Of a DNA stretch of 37,525 nucleotides, positions 1 to 9,458 are shown piece by piece. The stretch's first letter is position 1, and each line of letters starts with the position of its first letter. This stretch comes from an uncultured Chitinophaga sp. (GTDB taxonomy: Bacteria; Bacteroidota; Bacteroidia; Chitinophagales; Chitinophagaceae), in the NCBI RefSeq assembly GCF_902168175.1, contig NZ_CABHOU010000033.1, positions 1 to 37,525 on the forward strand, read 5' to 3'. Both the position numbers and the translations under genes were made by a program. The notes below the pieces were generated by a model. That model saw only the letters and a program-made list of their open reading frames with translations, had not been told where the DNA came from and did not search any database.

Positions 1-37
1 AGAGCTGTCAACCCACAACAGGACAATCAGCAACAAC

Positions 38-110
38 TGTAAACCGCTTCCAGAACAACTAGAGATCTTTGTAAACCAAATTCAGTATTTTCTAACAATG
101 GGTGTAAACC
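38..110. repeat. Three spaced TGTAAACC boxes
   Basis: The octamer TGTAAACC occurs at 38-45, 70-77 and 103-110, all on the plus strand, with start-to-start spacings of 32 and 33 bp, close to three helical turns. Repetition at near-constant phase suggests a protein-binding site cluster. That is inference: no known operator is recognised. Confidence 0.45.
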
Positions 111-148
111 TAGAGCAGGACAAGACCCTCCCTTAAATCCTATAGCGA

Positions 149-285
149 TCCCTTAAAGATGTCCCGTATATGTCCCGTATATGACCCGTATATAAGCCGT
201 AGATGTCCCATATCTTTAAAGAGATGGAACATATATGACTCAGATATGGCTTTGATATGACTCATATATGGGACATCTCTAAAGG
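149..285. repeat. 11-bp-period repeat array forming a large imperfect inverted repeat
   Basis: Five 11-bp units run from 159 to 213 (ATGTCCCGTAT, the same again, then ATGACCCGTAT, ATAAGCCGTAG and ATGTCCCATAT). A 10-bp self-complementary-type spacer, CTTTAAAGAG, follows at 214-223. Five more units run from 224 to 278 (ATGGAACATAT, ATGACTCAGAT, ATGGCTTTGAT, ATGACTCATAT, ATGGGACATCT). Nine of the ten units begin ATG. Read on the other strand the right half repeats the left half imperfectly, and the flanks CCCTTAAAG (149-157) and CTCTAAAGG (277-285) extend the symmetry. The period is not a multiple of three, so it is not coding. Function is unknown: it could be a cooperative operator, a bend or an RNA hairpin. 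Confidence 0.85.
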
Positions 286-444
286 ATCCGGCTACTTTCC
301 AGCATCTTTCCGGGAAACCAAAAAAAAAGTTGGCGGTCGACTAGGTATATGCCTTTAGTTGATTGTCTACACTAATAGAAAACTTGTTCCACGTAGTAGA
401 TAAGGCCGGTTAAATACCGGGAATGCATTAAAACTGATACAATT

Positions 445-1623
445 ATGCCGATAGCCAGAATACGGTATCTCGTAGCGCGGTATTTGAACGGTGCCTGTAC
501 GCCACAGGAGCAGCATGAACTATTTGAATGGATTAACCGCTCGCAGCAGGACGATATGCTGAAAGCAGCGCTGGAGGACGTGTGGCATACCTACCAGCCC
601 GAAGGTCAGATGCCCGAAATAATGTCGGACAGGATATTAAACAATGTATTTAAGGAAACACCTGTATTACGTCCCGTAAAAAGGGGCCGTCCGTCACCGG
701 TCATATGGTGGGCGGCGGCCGCCTCGGTGGTAGTACTCGCATGCACCGGCATCTACCTGTGGCAACCGCCTGTAGAAAAGCAGGTAGCAGCGGCACCCAG
801 GGAGCAACGTTTCCGGAACGAAGTGCAACCCGGCGGCAACAAGGCCCTGCTTACGCTGGCCGATGGAACGGTGATAGAACTGGATAGTGCAGGTACAGGC
901 GTATTGGCTACCCAGGGTAGCGTACAGGTAAAAAAACTCGCAAATGGTCAACTCGTATACCAGGAAGTAGACGGTAACAGTCTGCAACCCGGCACCAACA
1001 CAATGAGCACACCACGTGGCGGCTCCTATAAAATAACCCTGCCCGATGGCACACAGGTATGGCTCAACGCATCGTCCTCCATTACCTACCCCACGGTATT
1101 TACCGGCGGCGAAAGAGTGGTAAGCATTAGCGGTGAGGCGTATTTCGAAGTTGCACAGAACGCGCAGCAGCCCTTTAAGGTGTCTACCAGGGGCATGGAA
1201 GTACAGATTCTCGGTACCAGCTTCAATATCAATGCGTACGACGACGAACCTTCTGTACGCACTACCCTGCTGGAAGGATCGGTAAAAGTAGTAGCAGGCG
1301 GACAAAGCACCCCGCCCATCCAGCCTGGCCAGCAGGCTAAGTTAACCAGCAACGGGCTAACCGTTATTAATGACGTGAACACCGACGAAACCATTGCCTG
1401 GAAAAACGGCTACTTCCAGTTTACCGATGCCGATATGGCCACCGTTATGAGGCAACTGGAAAAATGGTACGATGTGGAAGTGATTTATGAAGGGCAGATA
1501 CCGAAACGCAGCTTTGGTGGTGGCATGCAGCGCACCCTCCCCCTTACCAAGGTACTGGACATCTTAGAAGAGAACGACGTACAATTCCGCATAGAAGGTA
1601 AAAAGATCATCGTTATGAAATAA
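445..1623 (+). CDS. FecR family anti-sigma factor
   Basis: An inner-membrane anti-sigma factor that would hold an ECF sigma factor until the partner outer-membrane receptor signals substrate. The cytoplasmic N-terminus (residues 1-85) has the usual helical start with YLNGACTPQE. A single membrane segment follows at about 86-106. The periplasmic FecR domain spans about 187-283, and a C-terminal DUF4974-type STN-like domain about 322-390. The length of 392 aa is normal for the family. The next gene is a SusC receptor with an STN signalling domain, the expected partner. The usual sigma gene is not next to it in this window, and more than 400 bp of non-coding sequence lies upstream. Family assignment is secure; the signal is unknown. 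Confidence 0.95.
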   Translation: MPIARIRYLVARYLNGACTPQEQHELFEWINRSQQDDMLKAALEDVWHTYQPEGQMPEIMSDRILNNVFKETPVLRPVKRGRPSPVIWWAAAASVVVLACTGIYLWQPPVEKQVAAAPREQRFRNEVQPGGNKALLTLADGTVIELDSAGTGVLATQGSVQVKKLANGQLVYQEVDGNSLQPGTNTMSTPRGGSYKITLPDGTQVWLNASSSITYPTVFTGGERVVSISGEAYFEVAQNAQQPFKVSTRGMEVQILGTSFNINAYDDEPSVRTTLLEGSVKVVAGGQSTPPIQPGQQAKLTSNGLTVINDVNTDETIAWKNGYFQFTDADMATVMRQLEKWYDVEVIYEGQIPKRSFGGGMQRTLPLTKVLDILEENDVQFRIEGKKIIVMK

Positions 1624-1697
1624 TAAAAACTGAGTCAAATTAAAACACAACCTTATGTAGTTACAATTCCATTTATGAACTGCCTTCAAATAAAAAT

Positions 1698-1724
1698 GCC
1701 AGAAATGCTGGAAACATCTCTGGC
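1698..1724 (+). promoter_or_regulatory. Possible leader or attenuator hairpin between fecR and susC
   Basis: GCCAGA (1698-1703) pairs with TCTGGC (1719-1724). After a one-base mismatch, ATG (1705-1707) pairs with CAT (1715-1717), leaving a 7-nt loop. It lies in the 173-nt fecR-susC gap. With no T-tract after it, a simple terminator is unlikely. A processed or attenuated leader that changes the SusC to FecR ratio is possible but only inferred. Confidence 0.3.
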
Positions 1725-1796
1725 GGTGCGTTTGATGAGCAGCTAACAACCATCGGCAAGACAGTATCATTTACTCAACCAAACAAATGCAAAAGT

Positions 1797-4700
1797 ATGC
1801 AATTTAACTGTAACATTTTTTGCAGCCGCAGCGCCATGCCTATACCAGAAAAGGCAGCAGCGGGGCACAACAATGTGGTTAAGCAAGATTTTCCACGTTT
1901 ATCTCAAATTCTGTTAGCGATGAAGTTAACACTACTCCTGGTTACGGTAGCCATCCTGCAAGCAAGCGCCTCCGGCGTAGCACAGTCGGTGAGCTTTTCG
2001 GGGAACAACGTTCAGCTAAAGAACGTGTTTACCGCCATTAAAAAACAAACGGGATACGTTGTGTTTTACGACAACGAGTTGCTGAAAACAACCCGCCCTG
2101 TTACCGTACACCTTAACGGCGTATCGGTAGAAGAGATGCTGGCTGCTTCACTAAAGGGACAAAACCTGGCGTTCAGCATCAGCGACAAAACGATCTCTAT
2201 CCGCAAAGTACCGGCTTACATTGCCCCCGTGCTGGTAGTAGCCCCTACTGCCGTGAACGTAACAGGTAAGGTAACGGACGATGAAGGATTGGCGTTACCA
2301 GGCGTTACGGTGGTGATCAAAAACACCCAGAAAGCGACAGTAACCAACGACAGCGGCATTTACCGCCTGCAAAATGTAGGCAATAGCGACATTTTAGTAT
2401 TCTCTTACATCGGCTTCGAGAAACAGGAAGTAGCTGCCGGAGGCCAGAGCAGGATCGATATTAAAATGAGCAAAGCGGTGAACAGCGGTCTGGACGAGAT
2501 CGTAGTAGTAGGTTACGGCACCCAGAAAAAGAGTGATCTTACCGGTGCGGTGGCTTCTATTAGTGGTGATGCGATTGCCAATCGTAAAACCACGCAGATA
2601 TCGCAGGCGCTGCAGGGTGCAGTACCCGGCGTAATGGTAACCAGGAACAGTAATGCGCCCGGAGCTACCGCCAACATCCGCGTACGTGGTATTACCACCA
2701 TGAGCGACCAGGCAGCTGCTCCATTAATCATTCTCGATGGTGTACCTATTGACGATATCAACTCTGTGAACCCGAACGACGTAGAATCTATGTCGATTTT
2801 GAAAGATGCGGCTTCTGCGTCTATCTACGGTTCCCGTGCAGCATCGGGCGTAGTGGTGATTACCACTAAACGTGCTAAAAACGGCCAGATGGCACTGGAC
2901 TACACCTACGAGTACGGTGTTGAAAAGCCGACCAAACTGCCTGATTATGTAAACGCACAGCGGTACATGCAACTGGTGAACGAATTAAGGTGGAACGATA
3001 ACGGTAACAATGCCAATGAGTATCCTACTTACACCAAAGACCTGGTAGATAATTACTTTACCCGCAACCAGGAAAATCCTGATCAATACCCGGTTACAGA
3101 CTTCCGCGGCCTGATCCTTAAAAATTCCGCACCCCGCCAAACACATATGCTGACCCTCTCGGGTTCGGGCAAAACGTTGCGCAGCAGGGTATCGCTGGGT
3201 TACGACAAATCGGAAGGTTTGTACGATCAGCGTGGTTATGAAAGGGTAACGGCCCGTATCAACAATGACCTTACGTTTAATAAATACATTAATGCCAGCG
3301 TGGACTTCAACTTCCGCCGCACGATGGTAGACCGTTCCACGGTACTGGCAGACGGGTATGATGACGAACCATTTTATAAAATGGGCATCATGCCGGGCAT
3401 TTATGCGGCAGAATATACTGATGGCCGTGTAGGTTCCGGTAAAGACGGCGCCAACATTTTCGGTCAGCTTAAATATGGTGGTTATAAGAAAGAATGGTAC
3501 AACCAGGTAGGCGCTAAAGTAGCCCTCGACATTACTCCGGTAGAAGGCCTGAAAATATCGGCCGTGGTATCGCCATTCCTCAACTTCAATAAAATCAAAC
3601 GTTTCCAGACCAGGGCTCCTTACACTTCCTGGAATAATCCGGGCGTAACTTCAGGTTATCTCGAAGGACTGGCAGAAACAAAGCTGAGTGAGAACAGGAA
3701 CGACGACTATCGTTATACCATCCAGTTCCTCGCCAACTACAATAAGAAATTCGGCAAACACGACCTGGGTGTATTAGCAGGTTACGAATACTTCCGCGCC
3801 TTTAACGAAGACCTGGGCGCTTCCCGCGGTCAGTACGGATTAACCAGCTACCCTTACCTGAATATCGGCCCGCTGGAGTTTCGCGACAACAGTGGTACAG
3901 CTTATGAAAATGCGTACCGTTCTGTTTTCGGCCGCCTGTCTTACAGCTTTGCCGATAAATACCTGATACAGGGTAACCTGCGTTACGACGCTTCTTCCCG
4001 TTTTGCCTCCGGTTATCGCTGGGGTGCATTCCCTTCAGTATCATCAGGTTGGGTATTATCAGAAGAGAACTTCCTGAAAACGAACGCCAAGTGGTTATCC
4101 TTCCTGAAACTGCGCGCCTCATGGGGTTCGTTGGGTAATGAAAGGATCAGGGGTAACTATCCGTACCAGGCCATCCTTTCTTTCGAGAACGCATCTTTGT
4201 TCTACCAGGGCAATAACGTGGTGGCAGCACAATCGGCCGCGCAGTGGCAGTACGCTATCCGCGATATATCATGGGAAACTACGGAGTCGTACAACTTCGG
4301 CGCCGATGTTAATTTCTTAGACAATCGCCTGCGCCTTACCGCCGACTACTTCAAGAAAACCACCCGCGACATATTACTGGAACTGGAAATTCCCGATTAC
4401 ATCGGCTTCGATAATCCATTCCAGAACACAGGCCGCATGTATACCAACGGCTGGGAGTTCCAGGCTAACTGGAACGACAAGATCGGTGACTTCAGTTACA
4501 GTTTATCGGCCAACATATCCGACTTCCGTTCTAAAATGGGTGACCTGGGCGGTACCGAATTTATCGGCGACCAGATCAAGATAGAAGGCAGTGAATTTAA
4601 TGAGTGGTATGGTTATGTATCAGAAGGCCTGTTCCAGACCGATGCAGACGTAGCTAAATCGCCCGTAACCAGTGCCAACGTAAAAGCAGGTGATGTGAAA

Positions 4701-5270
4701 TACAAAGACATCAGCGGCCCTAATGGTGTACCCGATGGTAAAATTTCTCCCGAGTACGACCGCGTATTACTGGGTGGCTCATTACCTCGTTACATGTACG
4801 GCGGTTCAATCAACGCCAGCTACAAAAACATCGACCTCAGCATCTTTATGCAGGGTGTTGGTAAAAGGAACGTTCGCCTTACTCCCGACATGGTACAGCC
4901 ATTGCGCGAAAACTTCGGCAACTTCCCTACTATCATCGATGGCAGCAGCTGGAGCAAATACAACACCGAAGCGCAAAACCTGGCCGCCAAATATCCAAGG
5001 TTCACCAATACATCGGCCGGTAACAATTACGCCATGTCTGACTACTGGATGTTTAATGGTTCCTACTTCCGTTTAAAGAATATCAGTTTAGGTTATAGCC
5101 TGCCACGCACGCTGGTAAACAAAGTGCACATTCAAAACCTGCGCATTTACGGTACCATCAGCGACCTGTTTACGCTTAACAAATATCCCAAAGGCTGGGA
5201 CCCTGAGCAAAGCGGGCTTACTTACCCTATCACTACCGGTTACGTTATCGGCGCATCTGTTAAATTCTAA
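1797..5270 (+). CDS. SusC/RagA family TonB-linked outer-membrane receptor with STN domain
   Basis: Outer-membrane active transporter for an unknown, probably glycan-like, ligand. It works with the SusD lipoprotein that follows and is powered by TonB. An unusually long lead precedes the hydrophobic signal segment at about residues 42-62. This is common in receptors of this group, but Met14 (1836) or Met42 (1920) are alternative starts. Next come an STN domain (about 66-137), which touches FecR for signalling, a carboxypeptidase-regulatory-like domain (about 154-228), a TonB-box/SusC signature LDEIVVVGYG (232-241), a plug and a C-terminal beta-barrel ending in Phe. The length of 1157 aa is typical. 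The STN domain plus the upstream fecR imply autoregulation through an ECF sigma factor. Confidence 0.96.
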   Translation: MQFNCNIFCSRSAMPIPEKAAAGHNNVVKQDFPRLSQILLAMKLTLLLVTVAILQASASGVAQSVSFSGNNVQLKNVFTAIKKQTGYVVFYDNELLKTTRPVTVHLNGVSVEEMLAASLKGQNLAFSISDKTISIRKVPAYIAPVLVVAPTAVNVTGKVTDDEGLALPGVTVVIKNTQKATVTNDSGIYRLQNVGNSDILVFSYIGFEKQEVAAGGQSRIDIKMSKAVNSGLDEIVVVGYGTQKKSDLTGAVASISGDAIANRKTTQISQALQGAVPGVMVTRNSNAPGATANIRVRGITTMSDQAAAPLIILDGVPIDDINSVNPNDVESMSILKDAASASIYGSRAASGVVVITTKRAKNGQMALDYTYEYGVEKPTKLPDYVNAQRYMQLVNELRWNDNGNNANEYPTYTKDLVDNYFTRNQENPDQYPVTDFRGLILKNSAPRQTHMLTLSGSGKTLRSRVSLGYDKSEGLYDQRGYERVTARINNDLTFNKYINASVDFNFRRTMVDRSTVLADGYDDEPFYKMGIMPGIYAAEYTDGRVGSGKDGANIFGQLKYGGYKKEWYNQVGAKVALDITPVEGLKISAVVSPFLNFNKIKRFQTRAPYTSWNNPGVTSGYLEGLAETKLSENRNDDYRYTIQFLANYNKKFGKHDLGVLAGYEYFRAFNEDLGASRGQYGLTSYPYLNIGPLEFRDNSGTAYENAYRSVFGRLSYSFADKYLIQGNLRYDASSRFASGYRWGAFPSVSSGWVLSEENFLKTNAKWLSFLKLRASWGSLGNERIRGNYPYQAILSFENASLFYQGNNVVAAQSAAQWQYAIRDISWETTESYNFGADVNFLDNRLRLTADYFKKTTRDILLELEIPDYIGFDNPFQNTGRMYTNGWEFQANWNDKIGDFSYSLSANISDFRSKMGDLGGTEFIGDQIKIEGSEFNEWYGYVSEGLFQTDADVAKSPVTSANVKAGDVKYKDISGPNGVPDGKISPEYDRVLLGGSLPRYMYGGSINASYKNIDLSIFMQGVGKRNVRLTPDMVQPLRENFGNFPTIIDGSSWSKYNTEAQNLAAKYPRFTNTSAGNNYAMSDYWMFNGSYFRLKNISLGYSLPRTLVNKVHIQNLRIYGTISDLFTLNKYPKGWDPEQSGLTYPITTGYVIGASVKF

Positions 5271-5281
5271 AACAGCACCAC

Positions 5282-6991
5282 ATGAAACTGATCAAACTAA
5301 CATCCGCATACAAACAATTTACCGCCGGTTTGCTGGTATTAAGTCTTGCCGCCTGTGGCAGTCTTGATCTCAACCCACTCGCCGATGGTTCCAGCGAAAC
5401 CTGGAACTCCAATGCAGAAGAGATAGAGATGTCGCTCAACGGCCTGTATAAAGATGCCTTTTGGCCCGAAGACAGCGATGAGTGGACAGATGATTTTATT
5501 TACCGCGATGCGATGACGCCGATTACCGGCGCTACCATCACCGGTGAAACAGACTTCGTGAAATCGTGGTGGGTTAATACCTATAAAGCGATCGCCCGCG
5601 CCAACACCGTTATCGAAAGTGTAGACCGTGCCGCTGCTAAATTAACGCCCGACCAGATCAACCGTTATAAAGCAGACGCCCGCTTTTCCCGCGCCTGTTT
5701 TTATTCCAGGCTGCTGTCGCACTACGGCAACATCATTTATACCGAAAAGATGCTGAACATCGAAGAAGCATTAGCGTTGAAACAGATAGATTCAGCTATT
5801 GTTCTTAAAAACATTTATGCAGATTTTGATTCTGCCGCACTGTACCTGAAAAAGACCTATGGTGCTAACGAATTAAAACGCCCTTCGTCCGGCGCGGCCT
5901 TAGCCATGAAAGCCCGTATTGCTTTACAGATGCGCGACTACGCTACCGCCCGCGATGCGGCCCTGCTTTGCATGAATCAGAACGTTTACAAACTGCATCC
6001 CAGCTTCTCCGACCTGTTCATTTCCAAAACAAAGAACTCGCAGGAAAGCATCTTCGCCTTACCACGTTCCATCGCCTTAAAAGTAACCTTCGGCGACTGC
6101 CAGAACTTTGTATCGCGTAATGCAGGCGGCTGGGCAGCTAAAGATCCATCATGGGATTTATTCTGCTCGTTCCTTTGTAAAGACGGCCTACCGATAGATG
6201 AATCGCCGCTGTTCAATCCACGTAAACCCTTCGACAACCGCGATCCGCGTTGTGCCGCTACCATTGTTCCTTTTGGTACTGCGCACCTGGGTTTTGTATT
6301 TGAACCGCACCCCGATTCACTGAAAGTATTACAAACCTCCAATAACAGCAGGGTAGAGAACAAAGACACCCGCTCCATTGCCCAATACGCATCGTTTAAC
6401 GGCCTGTTGTTTAAAAAAGGCATAGATGGCGACTGGTTACTGAACTCATGGCAAATGGAGGCCGATAAGATCATTATCCGCTATGCAGATGTGTTGCTGA
6501 TGTATGCGGAAGCAAAGATCGAACTCAATGAAATAGACCAAACCGTACTCGACGCCATCAACCAGGTGCGCGCCCGTGCTTACGGCGTAGCTTATACCAA
6601 CGTAGCCGCCTACCCTGCCGTAGTAACCACCGACCCGGCTAACCTGCGCAGTATTGTCAGGATAGAAAGAAGAATGGAGTTTGCCCAGGAAGGTACCCGT
6701 TATGCAGACATCATCCGCTGGAGAATAGCCGGCAAAGTACTGAACCTGCCCAACTACGGCATGCTGGACCCTGCCGACCTGAGAACTAAAGTAGTAGCGC
6801 CAGGCCTGTGGTTCTTCCCGGAAACACCACAGATAGACGAAAACGGTACGGCAGACTTCCTGCCCATGTATACTGCCGGCCTCATCAAACAGGTAGCTAT
6901 CCGCAAATTCGACGAAACAAGGCAATATCTCTGGCCCATCCCTTCTACCGAAGTACTGGCCAGCGGATTAACACAGAACGATAACTATTAG
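5282..6991 (+). CDS. SusD/RagB family nutrient-binding lipoprotein
   Basis: Surface-exposed lipoprotein that caps the SusC barrel and binds the substrate. The N-terminus carries a lipoprotein signal with lipobox LAAC (Cys25). The body has the SusD helical (TPR-like) pattern, with the typical motif region around RYADVLLMYAEAKIE and a C-terminal segment containing FAQEGTRYADIIRWR. The length of 569 aa is within the family range. It starts 11 nt after the susC stop, so the two are surely cotranscribed. Its stop codon overlaps a possible GTG start of the next gene. The ligand cannot be told from the sequence. Confidence 0.95.
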   Translation: MKLIKLTSAYKQFTAGLLVLSLAACGSLDLNPLADGSSETWNSNAEEIEMSLNGLYKDAFWPEDSDEWTDDFIYRDAMTPITGATITGETDFVKSWWVNTYKAIARANTVIESVDRAAAKLTPDQINRYKADARFSRACFYSRLLSHYGNIIYTEKMLNIEEALALKQIDSAIVLKNIYADFDSAALYLKKTYGANELKRPSSGAALAMKARIALQMRDYATARDAALLCMNQNVYKLHPSFSDLFISKTKNSQESIFALPRSIALKVTFGDCQNFVSRNAGGWAAKDPSWDLFCSFLCKDGLPIDESPLFNPRKPFDNRDPRCAATIVPFGTAHLGFVFEPHPDSLKVLQTSNNSRVENKDTRSIAQYASFNGLLFKKGIDGDWLLNSWQMEADKIIIRYADVLLMYAEAKIELNEIDQTVLDAINQVRARAYGVAYTNVAAYPAVVTTDPANLRSIVRIERRMEFAQEGTRYADIIRWRIAGKVLNLPNYGMLDPADLRTKVVAPGLWFFPETPQIDENGTADFLPMYTAGLIKQVAIRKFDETRQYLWPIPSTEVLASGLTQNDNY

Positions 6992-6996
6992 TGACT

Positions 6997-9456
6997 ATGG
7001 ACCATAAAAGAGTAGCAGCTTCGATATTATTAGCGGGGAGTTTATTTTCAATGCGCGATGCGGCCGGTCAAATGGCCGCACCGCGCAACATTAGCGGTGT
7101 GTACCCACAACTGGCCATGTATAATAACGAAGGTGAGTGTGGTACTGGCGCTGTGGTTCCGTGGGCGGGCAACTTATGGGTAATTACCTATGGCCCCCAC
7201 CTTCCCTACGGCTCTTCCGACAAACTGTACGAAATAAGTCCGCTGATGCAGCAAACCGTGCGCAGCGAAAGTATAGGTGGTACACCCGCCAACAGGATGG
7301 TGCATAACGAAAGCAAACAATTGTTCATTGGCCCCTACGCCATTGACGATAAAGGCCAGGTACGCACCATTCCATATACTGCCATGCAGGGCCGTCACAC
7401 AGGCAATGCCCGCCACCTTACCGACCCTGCCGGTAAAATTTACTACGGCACCATGGAAGAAGGGTTTTATGAAGTAGATGTAAAAACCCTGGAGCCTAAA
7501 CAACTTTATCCCGATCGTAATAAAAATGGCAGGGTAATTACCGATCCTACTTCAGAAGTAAAAGACCTTTTACCTGGTGCGCATGGTAAAGGTTTATACT
7601 CTGGCCAGGGCGTAATGGTATACTCCAATAACGGAGAACCTACCAAAGAAGCCGAAAAGAAATACGACATACAATCGGGCGTACTGGCTGAATGGAATGG
7701 CAGCAACTGGAAAGTGGTACGCCGCAACCAGTTCGTGGAAGTGACCGGCCCCGGTGGTATTGATGGCAACAAAAACGCCGCGAACGACCCGATATGGGCG
7801 ACGGGCTGGGACCACAAATCGGTATTACTTGCCCTGCGCGATAACGGCGGCTGGGAGTTCTTCCGCTTACCCAAAGCCAGTCACAGTTACGACGGCGCAC
7901 ATGGCTGGAATACGGAATGGCCACGCATCCGCAACATCGGTACCGGTGCAACCCCCGAATACCTGATGACCATGCACGGCATGTTCTGGCATTTCCCAGG
8001 CACCTTTAGCGCTGCCAACACAAAAGGTATCAGACCGCGCAGTGCTTATTTAAAGGTGATTGGCGACTTTACCCGCTGGAACGACCAGCTGGTATTCGGC
8101 TGCGACGATTCCGCCCAGAAAGAGTTCCTGAACAAACGTAAAGCGAAAGGAAATATCGAAGGGCCGGGCCAGTCGAACTCCAACCTCTGGTTCACCTCCC
8201 TTAAACAACCCGATTTGCTGGGACCTGTTACGGCCGAAGGAGCAGCATGGATCAAAGAAGATATTAAAGCAGGCGAATACTCCGAGCCTTTCCTGTTTGC
8301 AGGTTGGCCCGTACGCTCGGCCTGGGTACAAAATAGTGGCGCCGAAACCGTGAAATTTACCTTTGAGAATGAAAAGAATGCCGTTCTCAATTCCGTAAAC
8401 GTAGCGGCCGGTGCTTCTGTAAATATCATCTTCCCTGCTACCGCAGCCGGCGAGTGGGTGAAAGTAAAGTCCGACAAAAACACCAATGCCACTTTGCACT
8501 TTTACTACAAAGGCAAAGATGGCCGCAGCACCACAACAGATGCGATGTTTAAAGGATTGTCGCCTGTTACGAAAGCTAATGTTACCGGTGGTTTACTGTA
8601 CGGTTTAGGTCACAACCGCCGCGTACTGGGATTAAATGCCCTTACGTACAACGGTGCTACTGCTACCGAAAACGGTTACTACGAACTGAACGAAAACATG
8701 GAACTGGAAAAGAAAAATGACGATACCACCAGCGCGTTCATCCGCGGGAAGTTCGCCATTCCTGCCAACGCCGTTACCGTTGATAAAAGCTCCGTATTGA
8801 TCGTTGATGATGCGGGCCGGCGTTATCGTTTACCATTAGGCAACGACGCCTTTACGCCACTGACCGACAAAGCAGCATTACGCGTTTGCCGCGAAGTAGC
8901 CACAGAGCGCGACCTGTTTAACTGTCATGGTACATTTTACGAACTGCCTGCCGAAAACGCAGATGGTTATGCTAAAATACGCCCCGTATCTTCCCACAAC
9001 CTTCGTATTAACGACTACGCCTCTTACCGAGGCCTGCTCGTAATGACCGGCCTTGATGCGAACGTAACAGCTGGTGATCATATCATCGTATCAGCCGATA
9101 AAAAAGCAGCCGTTTGGGCAGGTGTGATCGATGATTTATGGAAGCTGGGTAAACCAACCGGCAAAGGTGGGCCATGGAAAAATACAGCCGTTAAGGCAGG
9201 CGAAAACTCCGACCCATACCTGATAGGTTTTTATGATAACCGCAGCCTGGAACTGTCGCACACCGCAGCAGCACCGGTTACCTTTACCATTGAAGCCGAC
9301 CCTGTAGGCACCGGCGTTTGGATGACGTACAAAGAAGTAAAAGTAGCACCCGGACAAAACTTTACACACCAGTTCCCTGAAGGCTTTCAGGCCAGGTGGA
9401 TAAGGATAAAAAGTAACCAGGACTGCACAGCCACTGCCTGGTTAACGTATAAATAG
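6997..9456 (+). CDS. Secreted protein of unknown function with a duplicated C-terminal module
   Basis: I do not recognise this family with certainty. A Sec-type signal peptide ends near AGQ (about residue 27 counted from the overlapping GTG at 6991). ATG 6997 is preferred because GTG 6991 shares a base with the SusD stop. The first half is rich in short beta-strand, Trp and Gly motifs suggestive of a beta-propeller. A module of about 95 residues occurs twice, at roughly 416-510 and 727-821 (GTG numbering). Its shared pattern is W-x(4)-KAGE-x-S-x-P, then FT-x-E, then W-x-(R/K)-(I/V)-KS, and it resembles a beta-sandwich. Directly behind SusD, the protein is likely periplasmic or surface-located and acts on or binds the imported substrate. 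No catalytic motif was identified. Confidence 0.85.
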   Translation: MDHKRVAASILLAGSLFSMRDAAGQMAAPRNISGVYPQLAMYNNEGECGTGAVVPWAGNLWVITYGPHLPYGSSDKLYEISPLMQQTVRSESIGGTPANRMVHNESKQLFIGPYAIDDKGQVRTIPYTAMQGRHTGNARHLTDPAGKIYYGTMEEGFYEVDVKTLEPKQLYPDRNKNGRVITDPTSEVKDLLPGAHGKGLYSGQGVMVYSNNGEPTKEAEKKYDIQSGVLAEWNGSNWKVVRRNQFVEVTGPGGIDGNKNAANDPIWATGWDHKSVLLALRDNGGWEFFRLPKASHSYDGAHGWNTEWPRIRNIGTGATPEYLMTMHGMFWHFPGTFSAANTKGIRPRSAYLKVIGDFTRWNDQLVFGCDDSAQKEFLNKRKAKGNIEGPGQSNSNLWFTSLKQPDLLGPVTAEGAAWIKEDIKAGEYSEPFLFAGWPVRSAWVQNSGAETVKFTFENEKNAVLNSVNVAAGASVNIIFPATAAGEWVKVKSDKNTNATLHFYYKGKDGRSTTTDAMFKGLSPVTKANVTGGLLYGLGHNRRVLGLNALTYNGATATENGYYELNENMELEKKNDDTTSAFIRGKFAIPANAVTVDKSSVLIVDDAGRRYRLPLGNDAFTPLTDKAALRVCREVATERDLFNCHGTFYELPAENADGYAKIRPVSSHNLRINDYASYRGLLVMTGLDANVTAGDHIIVSADKKAAVWAGVIDDLWKLGKPTGKGGPWKNTAVKAGENSDPYLIGFYDNRSLELSHTAAAPVTFTIEADPVGTGVWMTYKEVKVAPGQNFTHQFPEGFQARWIRIKSNQDCTATAWLTYK

Positions 9457-9458
9457 TA

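Larger units (their letters stand above)
1..444. other. Intergenic region upstream of fecR
   Basis: No convincing gene is present. Frame 1 is open only to a stop at 40-42, which could be the last 13 codons of a gene lying to the left, but nothing supports that. The region holds two repeat families described separately: three TGTAAACC boxes and an 11-bp-period array. An A-run (320-328) and AT-rich sequence lie nearer the fecR start. I found no exact TAnnTTTG box here. The ECF sigma gene that normally accompanies fecR is not in this stretch, so it must lie further left or elsewhere. Confidence 0.7.

Noticed and set aside
1..42. Possible 3' end of an upstream gene (frame 1 open to a stop at 40-42)
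   Set aside because: Thirteen codons without recognisable content cannot be told from chance; the stop also falls inside one of the TGTAAACC repeats.
159..278. The repeated region considered as a CRISPR array
   Set aside because: Units are contiguous 11-mers with no unique spacers of 30-40 bp and no cas genes nearby.
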